Assembly: GCA_023382655.1 (NCBI GenBank)
Contig: JAHDWK010000003.1
Coordinates: 372,001-436,000 of the forward strand
Length of the DNA stretch: 64,000 bases
Direction of reading: 5' to 3'
DNA from: Anaerolineae bacterium
GTDB lineage: Bacteria; Chloroflexota; Anaerolineae; Promineifilales; Promineifilaceae
Below are positions 53,116 to 62,365 of the stretch, in pieces. The notes under the pieces are model-generated. The model saw nothing but the letters and a program-made list of their open reading frames with translations, had not been told where the DNA came from and made no database searches. Made by a program: the position numbers and the translations under genes. The stretch's first letter is position 1. Each line of letters starts with the position of its first letter.

Positions 53116-54180
53116 ATGGATTTTATAAGAAAGAATCTTTTCGTGATTGTGGCGTTTGTGGTGGGTTGGGCCGTTGGGCTGTTCATTTTTGGCTGGTGGC
53201 TGACGCCGGTTGAATATGTATGGGAAGCCAATGCCTCACCCAATGATTTAGCGCCGCAATACAAAGACCAATATGTAAACGCGGTCGCCATTTCGTTTGG
53301 GCAAACAAACAACCCGCAGGTTGTTACCCAGGCTTTCAGCGTTTTTAGTGACCCCTACGCGGTCATTTGCGCGGCGATCCCTTCAGCGCCTGATCAGGCA
53401 ACCCTCAATACATACCATGAAATGGCGCGGGTTGTCAGTGGCGGGCAGGATTGTACTGGAGCGGCCGTAGCCACGCCGCTTCCAGGTGATACGGGGCAGA
53501 TAACCCCGCCAGCAGCTGAAGAAGGCGGCGGCAATGGACTGATCATCTTGCTGATCATCGTTTTGATTGTCCTGGCTGTTGGTATCATTTTGGTGCTGCG
53601 GATGCGGAGTTCGGTGTCGGATGATGAAGGCCCCAGCACGTATTATGACATGCCCGAAGCCGGACCGATTAGCACGGAAGAGGTAAATGCCATTCCGTTG
53701 GCGCGTTTCCCCAGCAACTACACTTACGGCCGTGACAACTTCGACGATTCGCACAGCATTGAAAACACCAACGGTGATTTCCTGGGTGAATGTGGTGTCG
53801 GTATTGCCGAGTCCATTGGCGCAGATTCACCTAAAAATGTGACGGCGTTTGAAGTGTGGCTCTTTGACAAGAATGACATCCGCACCGTGACCAAAGTGAT
53901 TATGAGCGACCACGCCTTTTATGATGACGCTATCAAAGCCAAACTGGCCCCCAAAGGGGAACCGGTATTGGCGGCGGAAAATGAGGTTATCGTGCTGGAA
54001 ACGGCGGCGCTCATCATCAACGCCGAAATTAAAGAACTGCGCTACGGCGAAGGGGGTAACCTGCCGCCGCAGAGCTACTTTGAGACCTTTACCATTGAAC
54101 TTTCGGCCTGGGCCAAGAGCAGTGATGCCGGGGCTACGGTGAATGTTCAAGCGGAGGGTGACGATTTGCTGGCATATTAA
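53116..54180 (+). CDS. Unrecognised two-pass membrane protein
   Basis: 354 residues. The N-terminal membrane anchor (about 8-28) is followed by an extracytoplasmic domain of ~100 residues (WEANASPNDLAPQYKDQYV), a Pro/Gly-rich spacer, a second membrane segment (about 138-160) and a ~190-residue cytoplasmic domain with the region ECGVGIAESIGADSPKNVTA. No family is recognised; proteins with this layout seem typical of Chloroflexota, from memory and unverified. It is a single gene with its own promoter and terminator. Confidence 0.75.
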   Translation: MDFIRKNLFVIVAFVVGWAVGLFIFGWWLTPVEYVWEANASPNDLAPQYKDQYVNAVAISFGQTNNPQVVTQAFSVFSDPYAVICAAIPSAPDQATLNTYHEMARVVSGGQDCTGAAVATPLPGDTGQITPPAAEEGGGNGLIILLIIVLIVLAVGIILVLRMRSSVSDDEGPSTYYDMPEAGPISTEEVNAIPLARFPSNYTYGRDNFDDSHSIENTNGDFLGECGVGIAESIGADSPKNVTAFEVWLFDKNDIRTVTKVIMSDHAFYDDAIKAKLAPKGEPVLAAENEVIVLETAALIINAEIKELRYGEGGNLPPQSYFETFTIELSAWAKSSDAGATVNVQAEGDDLLAY

Positions 54181-54204
54181 CCGGCAGCGTCCTGTTAAGG
54201 AGGG

Positions 54205-54237
54205 AAAGGCCGCAGTCATAGACTGCGGCCTTTTTTT
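54205..54237 (+). terminator. Rho-independent terminator
   Basis: AAAGGCCGCAGTC-ATA-GACTGCGGCCTTT followed by TTTT, 24 bases after the stop codon at 54180. Confidence 0.92.
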
Positions 54238-54240
54238 GTC

Positions 54241-54274
54241 AGACCTGACAGGTTTCTAAAAACCTGTCAGGTCT
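54241..54274. repeat. AGACCTGACAGGT inverted repeat, copy 2
   Basis: Arms AGACCTGACAGGTTT and AAACCTGTCAGGTCT are exact complements around four bases. It lies between convergent genes, right after a terminator. Confidence 0.85.
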
Positions 54275-54288
54275 TTAGGCGTGTGTGT

Positions 54289-55446
54289 TCAGGCACGGCC
54301 GTAGGGATCAAACAATTTCTGCCACTCATCCAGCGCGTAACGGTCGGTCATCCCGGCTATATAGTCGGCGACTGTCCGGTGTAAATCGGCCTGCTCTAGC
54401 TTTTTTTGTGTGTCGGTGGGCAGCATCTTTGGCTCTTTGATGTACGCTTCAAATAGTTGGGTGATAAAACGCTCCGCCTTGCTTTGCATCCGCACCAGCC
54501 GGTAATGGCGATACATATTGTCCAGCAAAAATTGTTTGAGATGACGCACCTTTTGCCCAAAATCGGGCGCGTAGGTGACCAGATTGGCGGCATGTAGCTG
54601 TACTTTGTCAGGGGAATCAATTTGATGGTGGCGCAGGTTCACGGCCGTTTGTTCCAAAACATTGGTTACCGACATGCCAATCAATTCACGGACAATCTCA
54701 TGCCGTATCAAGGTGGCAAACGGTTCCCATGTTTGCCAGCCTACGACCGCTTTTAGCTCCTGCCATAATTCCAGTTCATCTAATGCCACCAGATCAAACA
54801 TGCCCGCCCGCAATCCATCATCCAGGTCATGGGCGTTGTAAGCGATCTCGTCCGCCAGGTTGGCAATTTGCGCTTCTAGTGAGCCGCGTCGGTCAGGTTC
54901 ATAGTCGCTGGCGTCGCTTTTATCATAGTCTGTTTCATGTTTGATCATCCCCTCGCGGGTTTCATAGGTCAGATTCAGACCATCAAAGTTGGGATAGCGC
55001 CGTTCCAGGCTGGTGACAATGCGGTAGCTTTGGGTGTTGTGGTTAAAACCGCCGTGCCCTTGCATGAGGGCATTCAACGCATGTTCCCCGGCATGGCCGA
55101 AGGGAGGATGGCCTAAATCATGCGCCAGACAAATGGCTTCGGTTAAATCCTGGTTCACGCCCAGGCCCCGCGCCAGGGAACGGCCCAATTGTGACACTTC
55201 CAGGGTGTGGGTGAGGCGGGTGCGATAATGATCGCCTTCGTAATAGACAAAGACCTGGGTTTTGTATTCCAGGCGGCGAAAGGCGGTGGTGTGGATGATG
55301 CGGTCACGGTCACGGCCGTAAGCGGTGCGCGTGTCTGATTCTGCTTCGGGATATACTCGCCCTTTAGAGCGGGCGCTCTTTTGCGCATAAGGCGCTAAGG
55401 TCAGCGATTCTACTTCTTCCAACTGTGTGCGTTTGTAAATCATCAT
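54289..55446 (-). CDS. dgt: Deoxyguanosinetriphosphate triphosphohydrolase-like HD protein
   Basis: 385 residues. The N-terminal GRDRDRIIHTTAFRRLEYKTQVF and the HD-domain metal motif (RLTHTLEVSQL, then AICLAHDLGHPPFGHAGE) define the dGTPase family, with a later DEIAYNAHDLDDGLRAG. It hydrolyses dNTPs to nucleosides and triphosphate, balancing dNTP pools. The start is ATG-ATG at 55446; no strong SD is visible. A degenerate AGACCTGACAGG-type repeat lies just upstream at 55460-55492. Confidence 0.94.
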   Translation of the reverse strand: MMIYKRTQLEEVESLTLAPYAQKSARSKGRVYPEAESDTRTAYGRDRDRIIHTTAFRRLEYKTQVFVYYEGDHYRTRLTHTLEVSQLGRSLARGLGVNQDLTEAICLAHDLGHPPFGHAGEHALNALMQGHGGFNHNTQSYRIVTSLERRYPNFDGLNLTYETREGMIKHETDYDKSDASDYEPDRRGSLEAQIANLADEIAYNAHDLDDGLRAGMFDLVALDELELWQELKAVVGWQTWEPFATLIRHEIVRELIGMSVTNVLEQTAVNLRHHQIDSPDKVQLHAANLVTYAPDFGQKVRHLKQFLLDNMYRHYRLVRMQSKAERFITQLFEAYIKEPKMLPTDTQKKLEQADLHRTVADYIAGMTDRYALDEWQKLFDPYGRA

Positions 55447-55459
55447 GATCCTCTATCAT

Positions 55460-55492
55460 AGACTTGACCGGTCTCTGAAGACCTGTCAGTCT
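55460..55492. repeat. AGACCTGACAGGT inverted repeat, copy 3 (degenerate)
   Basis: AGACTTGACCGGTCT and AGACCTGTCAGTCT pair imperfectly. It is the third member of the family seen at 32290 and 54241, here upstream of dgt. Confidence 0.6.
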
Positions 55493-55625
55493 GACTATTG
55501 ACGCTTGCGATTAGCTTATGACAAGTGTACCATAAGGTGAAAGTGGTATAACCGTCTTCTTATCGTTCTGGCCACCTCGGTTTGAAAAAACCGCGGCGGT
55601 CTCCAGAGAACAGGGTAGGAAAAAC

Positions 55626-56288
55626 GTGAGGCAGCGTCCGGATTTTGCTATCGTGATGTTTATGATTATTATCGCCATTGTCCTGGCGATGGGTGTATTC
55701 TTGTTAGGCATTGTTATTCAGGGTCGCCCTGACGCTTCGGCCGAGGTCGCACAGCCAGAAAGCCAACCGGCCAACACGGTGTTCGTGGCAAATGAGCAGA
55801 TTACCCTACAAGTAGACCCAAACCAACGCCCGATGATTGTGCCGCCAACGGCCGTACCCCTACCCCAGGTAGTGGAACAGCCCACCGCCACCCCTGATCC
55901 GGTGGTGGTGGCGCCGGAAGCGGCGGCAGCCGAAGCCAGCACGTTTGGTGGCGGCGGTCAGCCAACGACAAACCGTATCATCTTCATCAGCTACCAGGTG
56001 CAGCCGGGCGACACGTTGTTCCGCATCCAGACAAACCATGTGACATCCATTGCACTAATGGCCCGCTTTGGCATTTCCGCCAGCAATATCGGGGTAGGGA
56101 ATGTGTTAAATTTGCCGGTAGGCGACCCCAACGCTTGCACGCCCTGGCGGCCTTACGTGGTGCTGCAAGGGGATACGGCGTTTGGCCTCAGCCGGGCTTC
56201 CGGTATTTCCCTGCAAGAGCTACAAGCGCGAAACGGACTGGACGCCAACTACTCGCTGTATGAAACAGAGGTGATTTGTTTGCCGTAA
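55626..56288 (+). CDS. Membrane-anchored protein with two LysM domains
   Basis: 220 residues from a GTG at 55626 (AGGA five bases upstream). A single N-terminal membrane segment (about 9-32) is followed by a Pro/Ala-rich stalk, a first LysM (ISYQVQPGDTLFRIQTNHVT, about 119-163) and a second (YVVLQGDTAFGLSRASGISL, about 175-220). LysM modules bind GlcNAc-containing glycans such as peptidoglycan or chitin. The protein is probably a cell-wall-contact protein; with the chitinase block 15 kb away, chitin binding is possible but speculative. Confidence 0.88.
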   Translation: MRQRPDFAIVMFMIIIAIVLAMGVFLLGIVIQGRPDASAEVAQPESQPANTVFVANEQITLQVDPNQRPMIVPPTAVPLPQVVEQPTATPDPVVVAPEAAAAEASTFGGGGQPTTNRIIFISYQVQPGDTLFRIQTNHVTSIALMARFGISASNIGVGNVLNLPVGDPNACTPWRPYVVLQGDTAFGLSRASGISLQELQARNGLDANYSLYETEVICLP

Positions 56289-56314
56289 ACGAAGCCGGCA
56301 CGGGCTACCGGCCC

Positions 56315-57148
56315 CTATGATTTCAAGTGGGAAAGGATGAGGGTGGCTACTGGTAACGGCCGTTCCATCATCAACATGTGCCCCACCTCCGCCACTTCGA
56401 CAAAAGTGGCTTCGGGCTGAATCTGCTGCCACCGTGCCCATGCTTCCGGGTGCAGCGTATCAGTCTCCGCCGCCCGCACCGCCAGCGTTGGCTGCGTTAC
56501 CTGCGGCAGATACTCCCATACCAAACCACCATGCCCCATCATTTGCCCATACAAATGCTCCTCCCATTCACGGGGGAAACGCAGGGTGAACAGGCCATCT
56601 CCGTTAAGGGCAAAGCTTTCGTTGACATAATCCCACAGAACTTCGTCAGAAAAGCGGGCAAAAACTGGCTTCTGCCGATAATGGAGAAACGCTGTCTGTA
56701 AATCCGGCCACTGATACCGCCGGTTGCGCGCCGCTGCCAACAGCGGAAACTCCTTCACGCCACCGGGTATTTGGGCAATTGCCGCCAGCATAGGGGGCAT
56801 CATGAACACGGGATCAATCAGTACCAATTGGCGAAACAAATCGGGGCGCTTCGCTGCCGCCACAGTGGTCACGACCGCTCCCAACGAGTGGCCCAGGCCG
56901 ATCACCTGGCGCAAACCCTGCTGGTCAAAGAAGTAAATCAAATCATCGGCCAGCGCCTGCCAATCTGGTAAGGATTCCGGTTGAGCCTGGGGCCACAACG
57001 GCCGTTGCTCCATCGCCAACACCCTGTACCTCTCCGTAAACGGAGCCAAAAACTGCCGAAAACAGGCAGGTGTGTAGGCGTTCGGATGAGCAAAATGCAG
57101 TACCTCGCCATGTCCGCCCAGTTCGATGTAAGGGATGCTGTCGGTCAA
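56315..57148 (-). CDS. Alpha/beta-fold hydrolase
   Basis: 277 residues from a TTG (57146-57148) chosen because AGGAG lies six bases upstream; a TTG nine codons earlier lacks a site. The fold is shown by the beta-strand HFAHPNAYTPACFRQFL, nucleophile elbow GLGHSLGAVVT, the aspartate in AETDTLHPE and histidine in GHMLMMERP. It is a soluble esterase- or haloperoxidase-like enzyme of unknown substrate. It is the gene downstream of PBP2 on the same strand, with a 54-base gap, and may be the tail of the mre transcript. Confidence 0.88.
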   Translation of the reverse strand: MTDSIPYIELGGHGEVLHFAHPNAYTPACFRQFLAPFTERYRVLAMEQRPLWPQAQPESLPDWQALADDLIYFFDQQGLRQVIGLGHSLGAVVTTVAAAKRPDLFRQLVLIDPVFMMPPMLAAIAQIPGGVKEFPLLAAARNRRYQWPDLQTAFLHYRQKPVFARFSDEVLWDYVNESFALNGDGLFTLRFPREWEEHLYGQMMGHGGLVWEYLPQVTQPTLAVRAAETDTLHPEAWARWQQIQPEATFVEVAEVGHMLMMERPLPVATLILSHLKS

Positions 57149-57202
57149 ATGATTCTCCTGATGTGTAGTCCACAATTCGTGGGCCGATAGTCCGCGGTGG
57201 CC

Positions 57203-59677
57203 CTATGGCGCCAGTTGGTCAAAGATAGATTGTTCATTTTGCGGCAGTATCGTACCCTCTGTTTTTGCGCGCTCCAGAAAGCCCGGCGGGATATCGGGGT
57301 TAAAGGTGAGGGAGGGGCAGGTTCTCACCACCGGTGGCGCCGTCTCGCCCTCCGCTAACTCCGGCGTTGGGGCATATTGACCGACTTTAAGGTATGCCGC
57401 CATGATGTTACAGGCAGCCGGCGCCGCCCATTGCGACCCCTCACCGCCATGATACAAAAAGACTGCGACCACAATCTCTGGATCGTCAGCCGGCGCATAC
57501 CCCACATACCAGGAATGGGTAGGTAATACACGCCGCTGGATAATGTCATCATAGCTGCACCAACCCTTCTCAATGGCAATGTTATCGCAGAATTCGGCTG
57601 TACCTGTCTTGCCCGCCGTGGGTATGCCCAGGTTGTCCAGCCACTCGGTATAGGTAGAGCCAGTGTAGAACTCCTCCGGGCTGACATAAGTGTTCACCAA
57701 TTGCATAGCGTCGGCAATAATCTGAATATAATCGCGATCTACATCCAGAGCGTTTAAGACCACGGGCTGGTAGATGGGTTGCCCGTTTTCATCAAACCGA
57801 ATGTTGATAGAAGGATCGTCCAATGGATTTCCGTCTGCGTCTGTAAGAATCGTCTCTCCGTTTGGCCCCGGATGCGCGCGGGCCACGATCTGGCTATTGG
57901 CGTCTGTGATCACCACATTGCCATTCTCATCCGTCATGTGGTGAATAATAGTAGGTTTGTATAGGAAACCGCCGTTAGCGATAACCGCCGCCATTTGGGC
58001 TACTTGCATGGGTGATGCCGTCATAAAACCCTGCCCAATGCCCAGGTTGTAATCGTCACCGGTTGACCAGGGTTCGCCGTAGAAACGGGCTTTCCAGCCC
58101 CGGTCTGGTGGCAGATTCCCGTCTGCTTCTAATGGCAGTTCCAACCCCTGCACCCGGCCAAAACCAAACTGTGCCCCATATTTGGCCACGCCTTCCACCC
58201 CCAGACCTTCCACAAATTCACCGTCCTGGTTAAAGCCGCCGGTGATTTTGTAGAAGTAAATGTCACAAGAGTTGGCCATACCGGTGGTGACGTTCATGTA
58301 GCCATGTTCAGCGGTGGGGGTGTTTAGTACCCAGCAGACAAATGTTTGGGCACGACCAGGGTCATTGGGTGCATACCGGTTGGGGATGGTGATCTGGCCT
58401 GGCGCTCGTAACAGACGGCTGGGGGAAATCAGCCCTTCTTGTAAGGCGCCGGCCGCGGGCACAATCTTAAACGTGGAGCCAGGGGGGTATTCACTGCTGA
58501 TGGCGTGGTTGACCAGAGGGGTGTATTCGTTACGAGCCAACCCCAGGTAATACTCCACAGGTACTTCTGTTTGAAACCGGTTGTTGTCAAAGGTGGGGAA
58601 GCTAACCAATGCCAGAATTTCGCCTGTTTTGGGGTTCATGGCTACGGCCGCTGCCTGCCGCACTTCTACAAACGACTCCTCACCGGTAATCGGATCGCGC
58701 GAAAGCACAGCTTCACGCTCTTCCATGACCTGCCGGATAATCTCGGTCGCCATAATTTGCAGATCCAGGTCTAGTGTCAGGTGCATATTTAACCCGGCTT
58801 GTGACTCCTGCGCTAACCCAATCTGGCGCACTTCACGTCCGGTCCAGTCCACCTCAATGGTACGCACCCCTTTTTGCCCGGACAATTCCAATTCCATTGA
58901 CGATTCCAACCCGGCCCAACCGACCCGGTCGTCTCGTTGATAACCCAACACTTGAATCCAGTTTTCGTTAGGTATTGGCCCCATATATCCTAAAATATGG
59001 GCCGTATATTCACCGGAGGGGTAGTAACGCAAAGGTTCAGGGATAACACGGACACCGGGCAGAAAGATGCTTTCCTGCTCAACTCTGTAAGCCAGTGTAA
59101 TGGGTACGTTGGCGGTGATAACGGCAGGAATGTATTGGGCAAAACTATTTTCGATCACAATGCCTTGAATGCTGTTGGGTAGTTGTTTAACGACGCCGGC
59201 ATTGTCCAATGTTTCCTGGGCAGATGTGCCAAAGACACCGGCAAGACGGGTGTAGGTCTGCACCAAGGCGGGATCGGCTTCGGCGACAAGTTCCTGCTGT
59301 TGGATAGTATTGGTAACAGGTACGCCCGTGAGTAGTGAGAGACGTTCATAGACGGCCTGGCGCTCTGCTGCCGTATCTGGCAAAAAAGCTGGCGTAATGG
59401 TGACATTAAAACTGGGCAGGTTTTCGGCCAGAGCCTGACCATTACGGTCAAAAACCACGCCACGAGGGGCTTTGGTGCGTAAGGTGGCAAATTGGTTTTC
59501 CTGGGCTAAGGTGGTGAGTTCACCGCCCCGTGTTTGCTGAATGTGATAGACGCGGTAGAGCAGTAGGCCAAAGATGATGACGATGAGGATGCGAAAGAAA
59601 TATAAACGGCCGCGTAAGCCAATATCTTCTGTAGATGATTCCCGGTCTTCGGGACGATCCCAACCAATGCGTGACAT
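57203..59677 (-). CDS. mrdA: Penicillin-binding protein 2 (elongasome transpeptidase)
   Basis: 824 residues, longer than the usual ~620-700 because of insertions in the transpeptidase domain. The N-terminal membrane anchor (about 26-45) is followed by the PBP dimer domain and the transpeptidase with STFK (catalytic serine, in PPGSTFKIV), SCD (in ANSCDIYFY) and KTGT (in GKTGTAEF). It cross-links peptidoglycan during side-wall growth together with MreBCD, encoded just upstream. The ~2.5-kb gene lacks ACGGCCGT altogether. ATG with GGAG seven bases upstream. Confidence 0.95.
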   Translation of the reverse strand: MSRIGWDRPEDRESSTEDIGLRGRLYFFRILIVIIFGLLLYRVYHIQQTRGGELTTLAQENQFATLRTKAPRGVVFDRNGQALAENLPSFNVTITPAFLPDTAAERQAVYERLSLLTGVPVTNTIQQQELVAEADPALVQTYTRLAGVFGTSAQETLDNAGVVKQLPNSIQGIVIENSFAQYIPAVITANVPITLAYRVEQESIFLPGVRVIPEPLRYYPSGEYTAHILGYMGPIPNENWIQVLGYQRDDRVGWAGLESSMELELSGQKGVRTIEVDWTGREVRQIGLAQESQAGLNMHLTLDLDLQIMATEIIRQVMEEREAVLSRDPITGEESFVEVRQAAAVAMNPKTGEILALVSFPTFDNNRFQTEVPVEYYLGLARNEYTPLVNHAISSEYPPGSTFKIVPAAGALQEGLISPSRLLRAPGQITIPNRYAPNDPGRAQTFVCWVLNTPTAEHGYMNVTTGMANSCDIYFYKITGGFNQDGEFVEGLGVEGVAKYGAQFGFGRVQGLELPLEADGNLPPDRGWKARFYGEPWSTGDDYNLGIGQGFMTASPMQVAQMAAVIANGGFLYKPTIIHHMTDENGNVVITDANSQIVARAHPGPNGETILTDADGNPLDDPSINIRFDENGQPIYQPVVLNALDVDRDYIQIIADAMQLVNTYVSPEEFYTGSTYTEWLDNLGIPTAGKTGTAEFCDNIAIEKGWCSYDDIIQRRVLPTHSWYVGYAPADDPEIVVAVFLYHGGEGSQWAAPAACNIMAAYLKVGQYAPTPELAEGETAPPVVRTCPSLTFNPDIPPGFLERAKTEGTILPQNEQSIFDQLAP

Positions 59678-59688
59678 AGTAACTCCGT

Positions 59689-60189
59689 TCAGAACTCAAG
59701 GTTGCGGGGATGGAAAAGGCGGTCAATGCCATAGAGCAACCAATAAATGGGCAACATGGCCGCGGCATTGAGCAAGATGAGCGGCCATAAGCTGGTAACT
59801 ACTTGAAAAGTGGAAATGAAGCCCAATAATCGTAAAAATAAGAGATTGACAATCAGGTAAATGCTGGTTGCCAGGGCAGCCAGCAACATGGGCATGATGA
59901 TGTGGCCTGGGGGAAAGGCTTGTTGTAGCCAAACCACGGCCGTAACCGCCGCCATGTATGCCAAAGCTGTTAATCCGATAGGCGTAATGGAGAACAAATC
60001 CATGCACATACCGCCAATAAACGCCCAAATCATGCCTTCATCCAACCCGCGCTGCAATCCCCAGGCCAACGCTACCAGTAGCGGCAATTGAGGTGACAGG
60101 CGGAAAAAGGAGAAATGGGGTAACACGGCCGTTTGCAGCAAACTCAGCGCCAGCATGACCGGAATTGCCACATAAATAGATACTTTCAT
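59689..60189 (-). CDS. mreD: Rod-shape-determining protein MreD
   Basis: 166 residues with five hydrophobic segments, including the conserved FFRLSPQLPLLVALAWGLQR and GMIWAFIGGMCMDLFS, the latter typical of MreD. Membrane scaffold of the elongasome. Start codon two bases after the mreC stop, so translation is coupled; PBP2 starts 11 bases later. Confidence 0.93.
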   Translation of the reverse strand: MKVSIYVAIPVMLALSLLQTAVLPHFSFFRLSPQLPLLVALAWGLQRGLDEGMIWAFIGGMCMDLFSITPIGLTALAYMAAVTAVVWLQQAFPPGHIIMPMLLAALATSIYLIVNLLFLRLLGFISTFQVVTSLWPLILLNAAAMLPIYWLLYGIDRLFHPRNLEF

Positions 60190-60191
60190 TC

Positions 60192-61037
60192 TTATGGAGT
60201 GTCAAAGATAGCCGTATTGACCGGTTGAAAATTCGTGATCACAAAAACCATCTCCAGATTCTCAAAATCCGTGGCTGGCTGCACTACCGCCTGTTGGAAC
60301 AGGTCTGCTTCGCTACGATTAACCTCAATCACCCGTCCGACCACAATATCCTGAGGAAAGCTACCGTCCAGACCGGAAGTTAAAACCACTTCCCCGATTT
60401 CCAGTTCGTACTTTAAATCTACCCAGTCCATTGTCAGTGGCCCACCCAATCCACCGCCACTGAGAATGCCGGTGGCGCGCGAGTTACCCAACCGGGCGGG
60501 AATGGCGCTGGCGTTATCGGTAATGAGCGCCACCTGTGCTGATTGCGGCGCCGCCCGAAAGATAATGCCCACCAGCCCGCGTGAACTCTCTACGGGCATG
60601 CCCACGCGAATGCCATCTTCCGTGCCTTTGTCTATGATAATGCTGCGCACAGATGGGCTGGTATCATGCCCTATGACGTTAGCAATCTGCCGCGCAAATT
60701 CTGGCGATTGGCGCGCGCGGTTAAACAGGTCTTGCAAGATGCGCAACTCCCCTTCAATTTCTCGTAGCTCCTCATTTTCCCGTTCCAGTTCGTCTATGCG
60801 ACTCTGTAATTCGGTAATTTCGGCGCGGGCCGTCTGTAGATCGCGGGGGCCGACCAACAGATCAGCAGTAGATTCAGAGCGAGAGGAAGTGAAAGAGAGG
60901 ACGGCCGTTAATGGATCCCGCACCACAGACATGGCCCCTCCTAAATTCCCCGAACTGTCCAGATATGTCAGCAGCAGCGCCACACCCACCAAAACGGCCA
61001 ATGTCAGCCAACGAACCCGTTTCTGTGCCTCACTCAT
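60192..61037 (-). CDS. mreC: Rod-shape-determining protein MreC
   Basis: 281 residues. A short cytoplasmic tail and membrane segment (about 10-27) precede a coiled coil (ELQSRIDELERENEELREI, about 75-110). The extracytoplasmic double beta-barrel carries VIGHDTSPSVRSIIIDKG and GMPVESSRGLVGII, as usual for MreC. It links MreB filaments to PBP2. The upstream gap is filled by an AATTATG-word heptamer hairpin, and no SD remains before the ATG. Confidence 0.95.
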   Translation of the reverse strand: MSEAQKRVRWLTLAVLVGVALLLTYLDSSGNLGGAMSVVRDPLTAVLSFTSSRSESTADLLVGPRDLQTARAEITELQSRIDELERENEELREIEGELRILQDLFNRARQSPEFARQIANVIGHDTSPSVRSIIIDKGTEDGIRVGMPVESSRGLVGIIFRAAPQSAQVALITDNASAIPARLGNSRATGILSGGGLGGPLTMDWVDLKYELEIGEVVLTSGLDGSFPQDIVVGRVIEVNRSEADLFQQAVVQPATDFENLEMVFVITNFQPVNTAIFDTP

Positions 61038-61041
61038 AGCT

Positions 61042-61104
61042 AATTATGAATTATGAATCATGAAGCACCCTTCATGATTCATAATTCCTAATTTCTAATG
61101 ATGG
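61042..61104. repeat. Heptamer-built inverted repeat (AATTATG family) between mreB and mreC
   Basis: The nine words AATTATG, AATTATG, AATCATG, AAGCACC, CTTCATG, ATTCATA, ATTCCTA, ATTTCTA, ATGATGG are in continuous register and form a hairpin. The right end contains the mreB stop codon (complement of 61095-61097); the left end abuts the mreC start. Confidence 0.85.
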
Positions 61105-62156
61105 GTGCTGCCGCGATGTAGCCCGGTTAGCGAGCGCTCCCATAGTTCGATGTTTTCTAGCACACGCCCCGCGCCCCGCGCTACACAGGTCATCGGGTCT
61201 TCCGCGACCCACACCCGCATCTTCACCACATCTTCCAGCCGTTCCGCCAGACCACGAATTTGGGCGCCACCCCCGGCCAGGCAGATGCCTACTTCCATCA
61301 GGTCGGCCACCAGCTCCGGCGGCGTTTCATCTAACGCATCGCGCACGGTATCCACAATGATGTTGATCGAAGGGGACATGGCCTCGCGCAGTTCAATACT
61401 GCTGATCTCCACCGATTGGGGTAGGCCGTTAATCAGGTTCCGGCCACGCAACGTCATGGTGCGCTCTTCGGGCAAGGGGAAGGCGGAGCCAATACCAATT
61501 TTGGCTCGTTCGGCCATACGCTCGCCAATCAACAGGTTGTACTTGTTGCGGGCGTATTGCACGATGTCTTCGTCCATCTCATCGCCGGCCACCCGAATGG
61601 AGCGGCTGACGACAATGCCGCCCATCGCAAAGATAGCCACTTCCGTGGTGCCACCGCCAATGTCCACGATCATACTTCCGCGTGTTTCATTCACCGGCAG
61701 TCCGGCGCCAATGGCCGCCGCCGTCGGTTCTTCAATGAGGTGCGCTTCTCTGGCGCCGGCCGAAATGGCAGCGTCATACACGGCCCGCTTTTCCACTTCA
61801 GTCACGCCACTGGGGATGCCCACCACTACACGCGGACGAGGAAAGGGCACGATCATTTGCTCGTGCGATTTGGTGATGAAGTATTTGAGCATGGCTTCCG
61901 TGATCTCGAATTCGGAGATAACGCCATCACGCAACGGCCGTATGGCTATAATATCGGCCGGCGTACGCCCCACCATTTCCCGCGCTTCAGCGCCAATAGC
62001 CAGGGGTACTCGTGTACGTCGGTTAATGGCTACCCACGATGGTTCATTGATGACAATGCCTTTGTCCCGAATATAAACCAACGTATTAGCCGTACCAAGG
62101 TCAATACCGACATCCAGTGAAAACAGGCCCAAAAACCAATCTAATGGTCTAAACAA
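61095..62156 (-). CDS. mreB: Rod-shape-determining protein MreB
   Basis: 353 residues from a TTG start (62154-62156) with AAGG upstream. The actin-like fold shows phosphate-1 VGIDLGTANTLVYI, phosphate-2 MIVDIGGGTTEVAIF and the adenosine loop CLAGGGAQIRGLAERL. The N-terminal FRPLDWFLGLFS can serve as membrane-binding helix. MreB filaments direct lateral wall synthesis, so the organism is expected to be rod-shaped or filamentous. First gene of the mreB-mreC-mreD-PBP2 unit. Confidence 0.97.
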   Translation of the reverse strand: MFRPLDWFLGLFSLDVGIDLGTANTLVYIRDKGIVINEPSWVAINRRTRVPLAIGAEAREMVGRTPADIIAIRPLRDGVISEFEITEAMLKYFITKSHEQMIVPFPRPRVVVGIPSGVTEVEKRAVYDAAISAGAREAHLIEEPTAAAIGAGLPVNETRGSMIVDIGGGTTEVAIFAMGGIVVSRSIRVAGDEMDEDIVQYARNKYNLLIGERMAERAKIGIGSAFPLPEERTMTLRGRNLINGLPQSVEISSIELREAMSPSINIIVDTVRDALDETPPELVADLMEVGICLAGGGAQIRGLAERLEDVVKMRVWVAEDPMTCVARGAGRVLENIELWERSLTGLHRGSTHH

Positions 62157-62201
62157 TTTGTGTTACCTTAACCTTCTCTTCCCAGATAATACCAGCGGGG
62201 G

Positions 62202-62230
62202 ATTATAACCAACCGTGAGAACCTCTCCAA
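62202..62230 (-). promoter_or_regulatory. Promoter candidate for the mre operon
   Basis: On the minus strand TTGGAG (62225-62230), 17 bases, TATAAT (62202-62207), about 45 bases upstream of the mreB start. Confidence 0.58.
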
Positions 62231-62365
62231 TTTTGCCCATAAAATACCCGGTTTTGCCACCCAATCAGGTATACTTTCTGAGAACGGGATAAGTTGGTAA
62301 GCAATCTGGGGGGCGCAAACGTATTTTCACCAGTTTATCCATCAGCAACAGGCGGAAGAAAAATT

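Noticed and set aside
61105..62076. 323-codon plus-strand frame opposite mreB
   Set aside because: mreB is unmistakable on the other strand; the frame is Ser/Arg/Thr-rich antisense.
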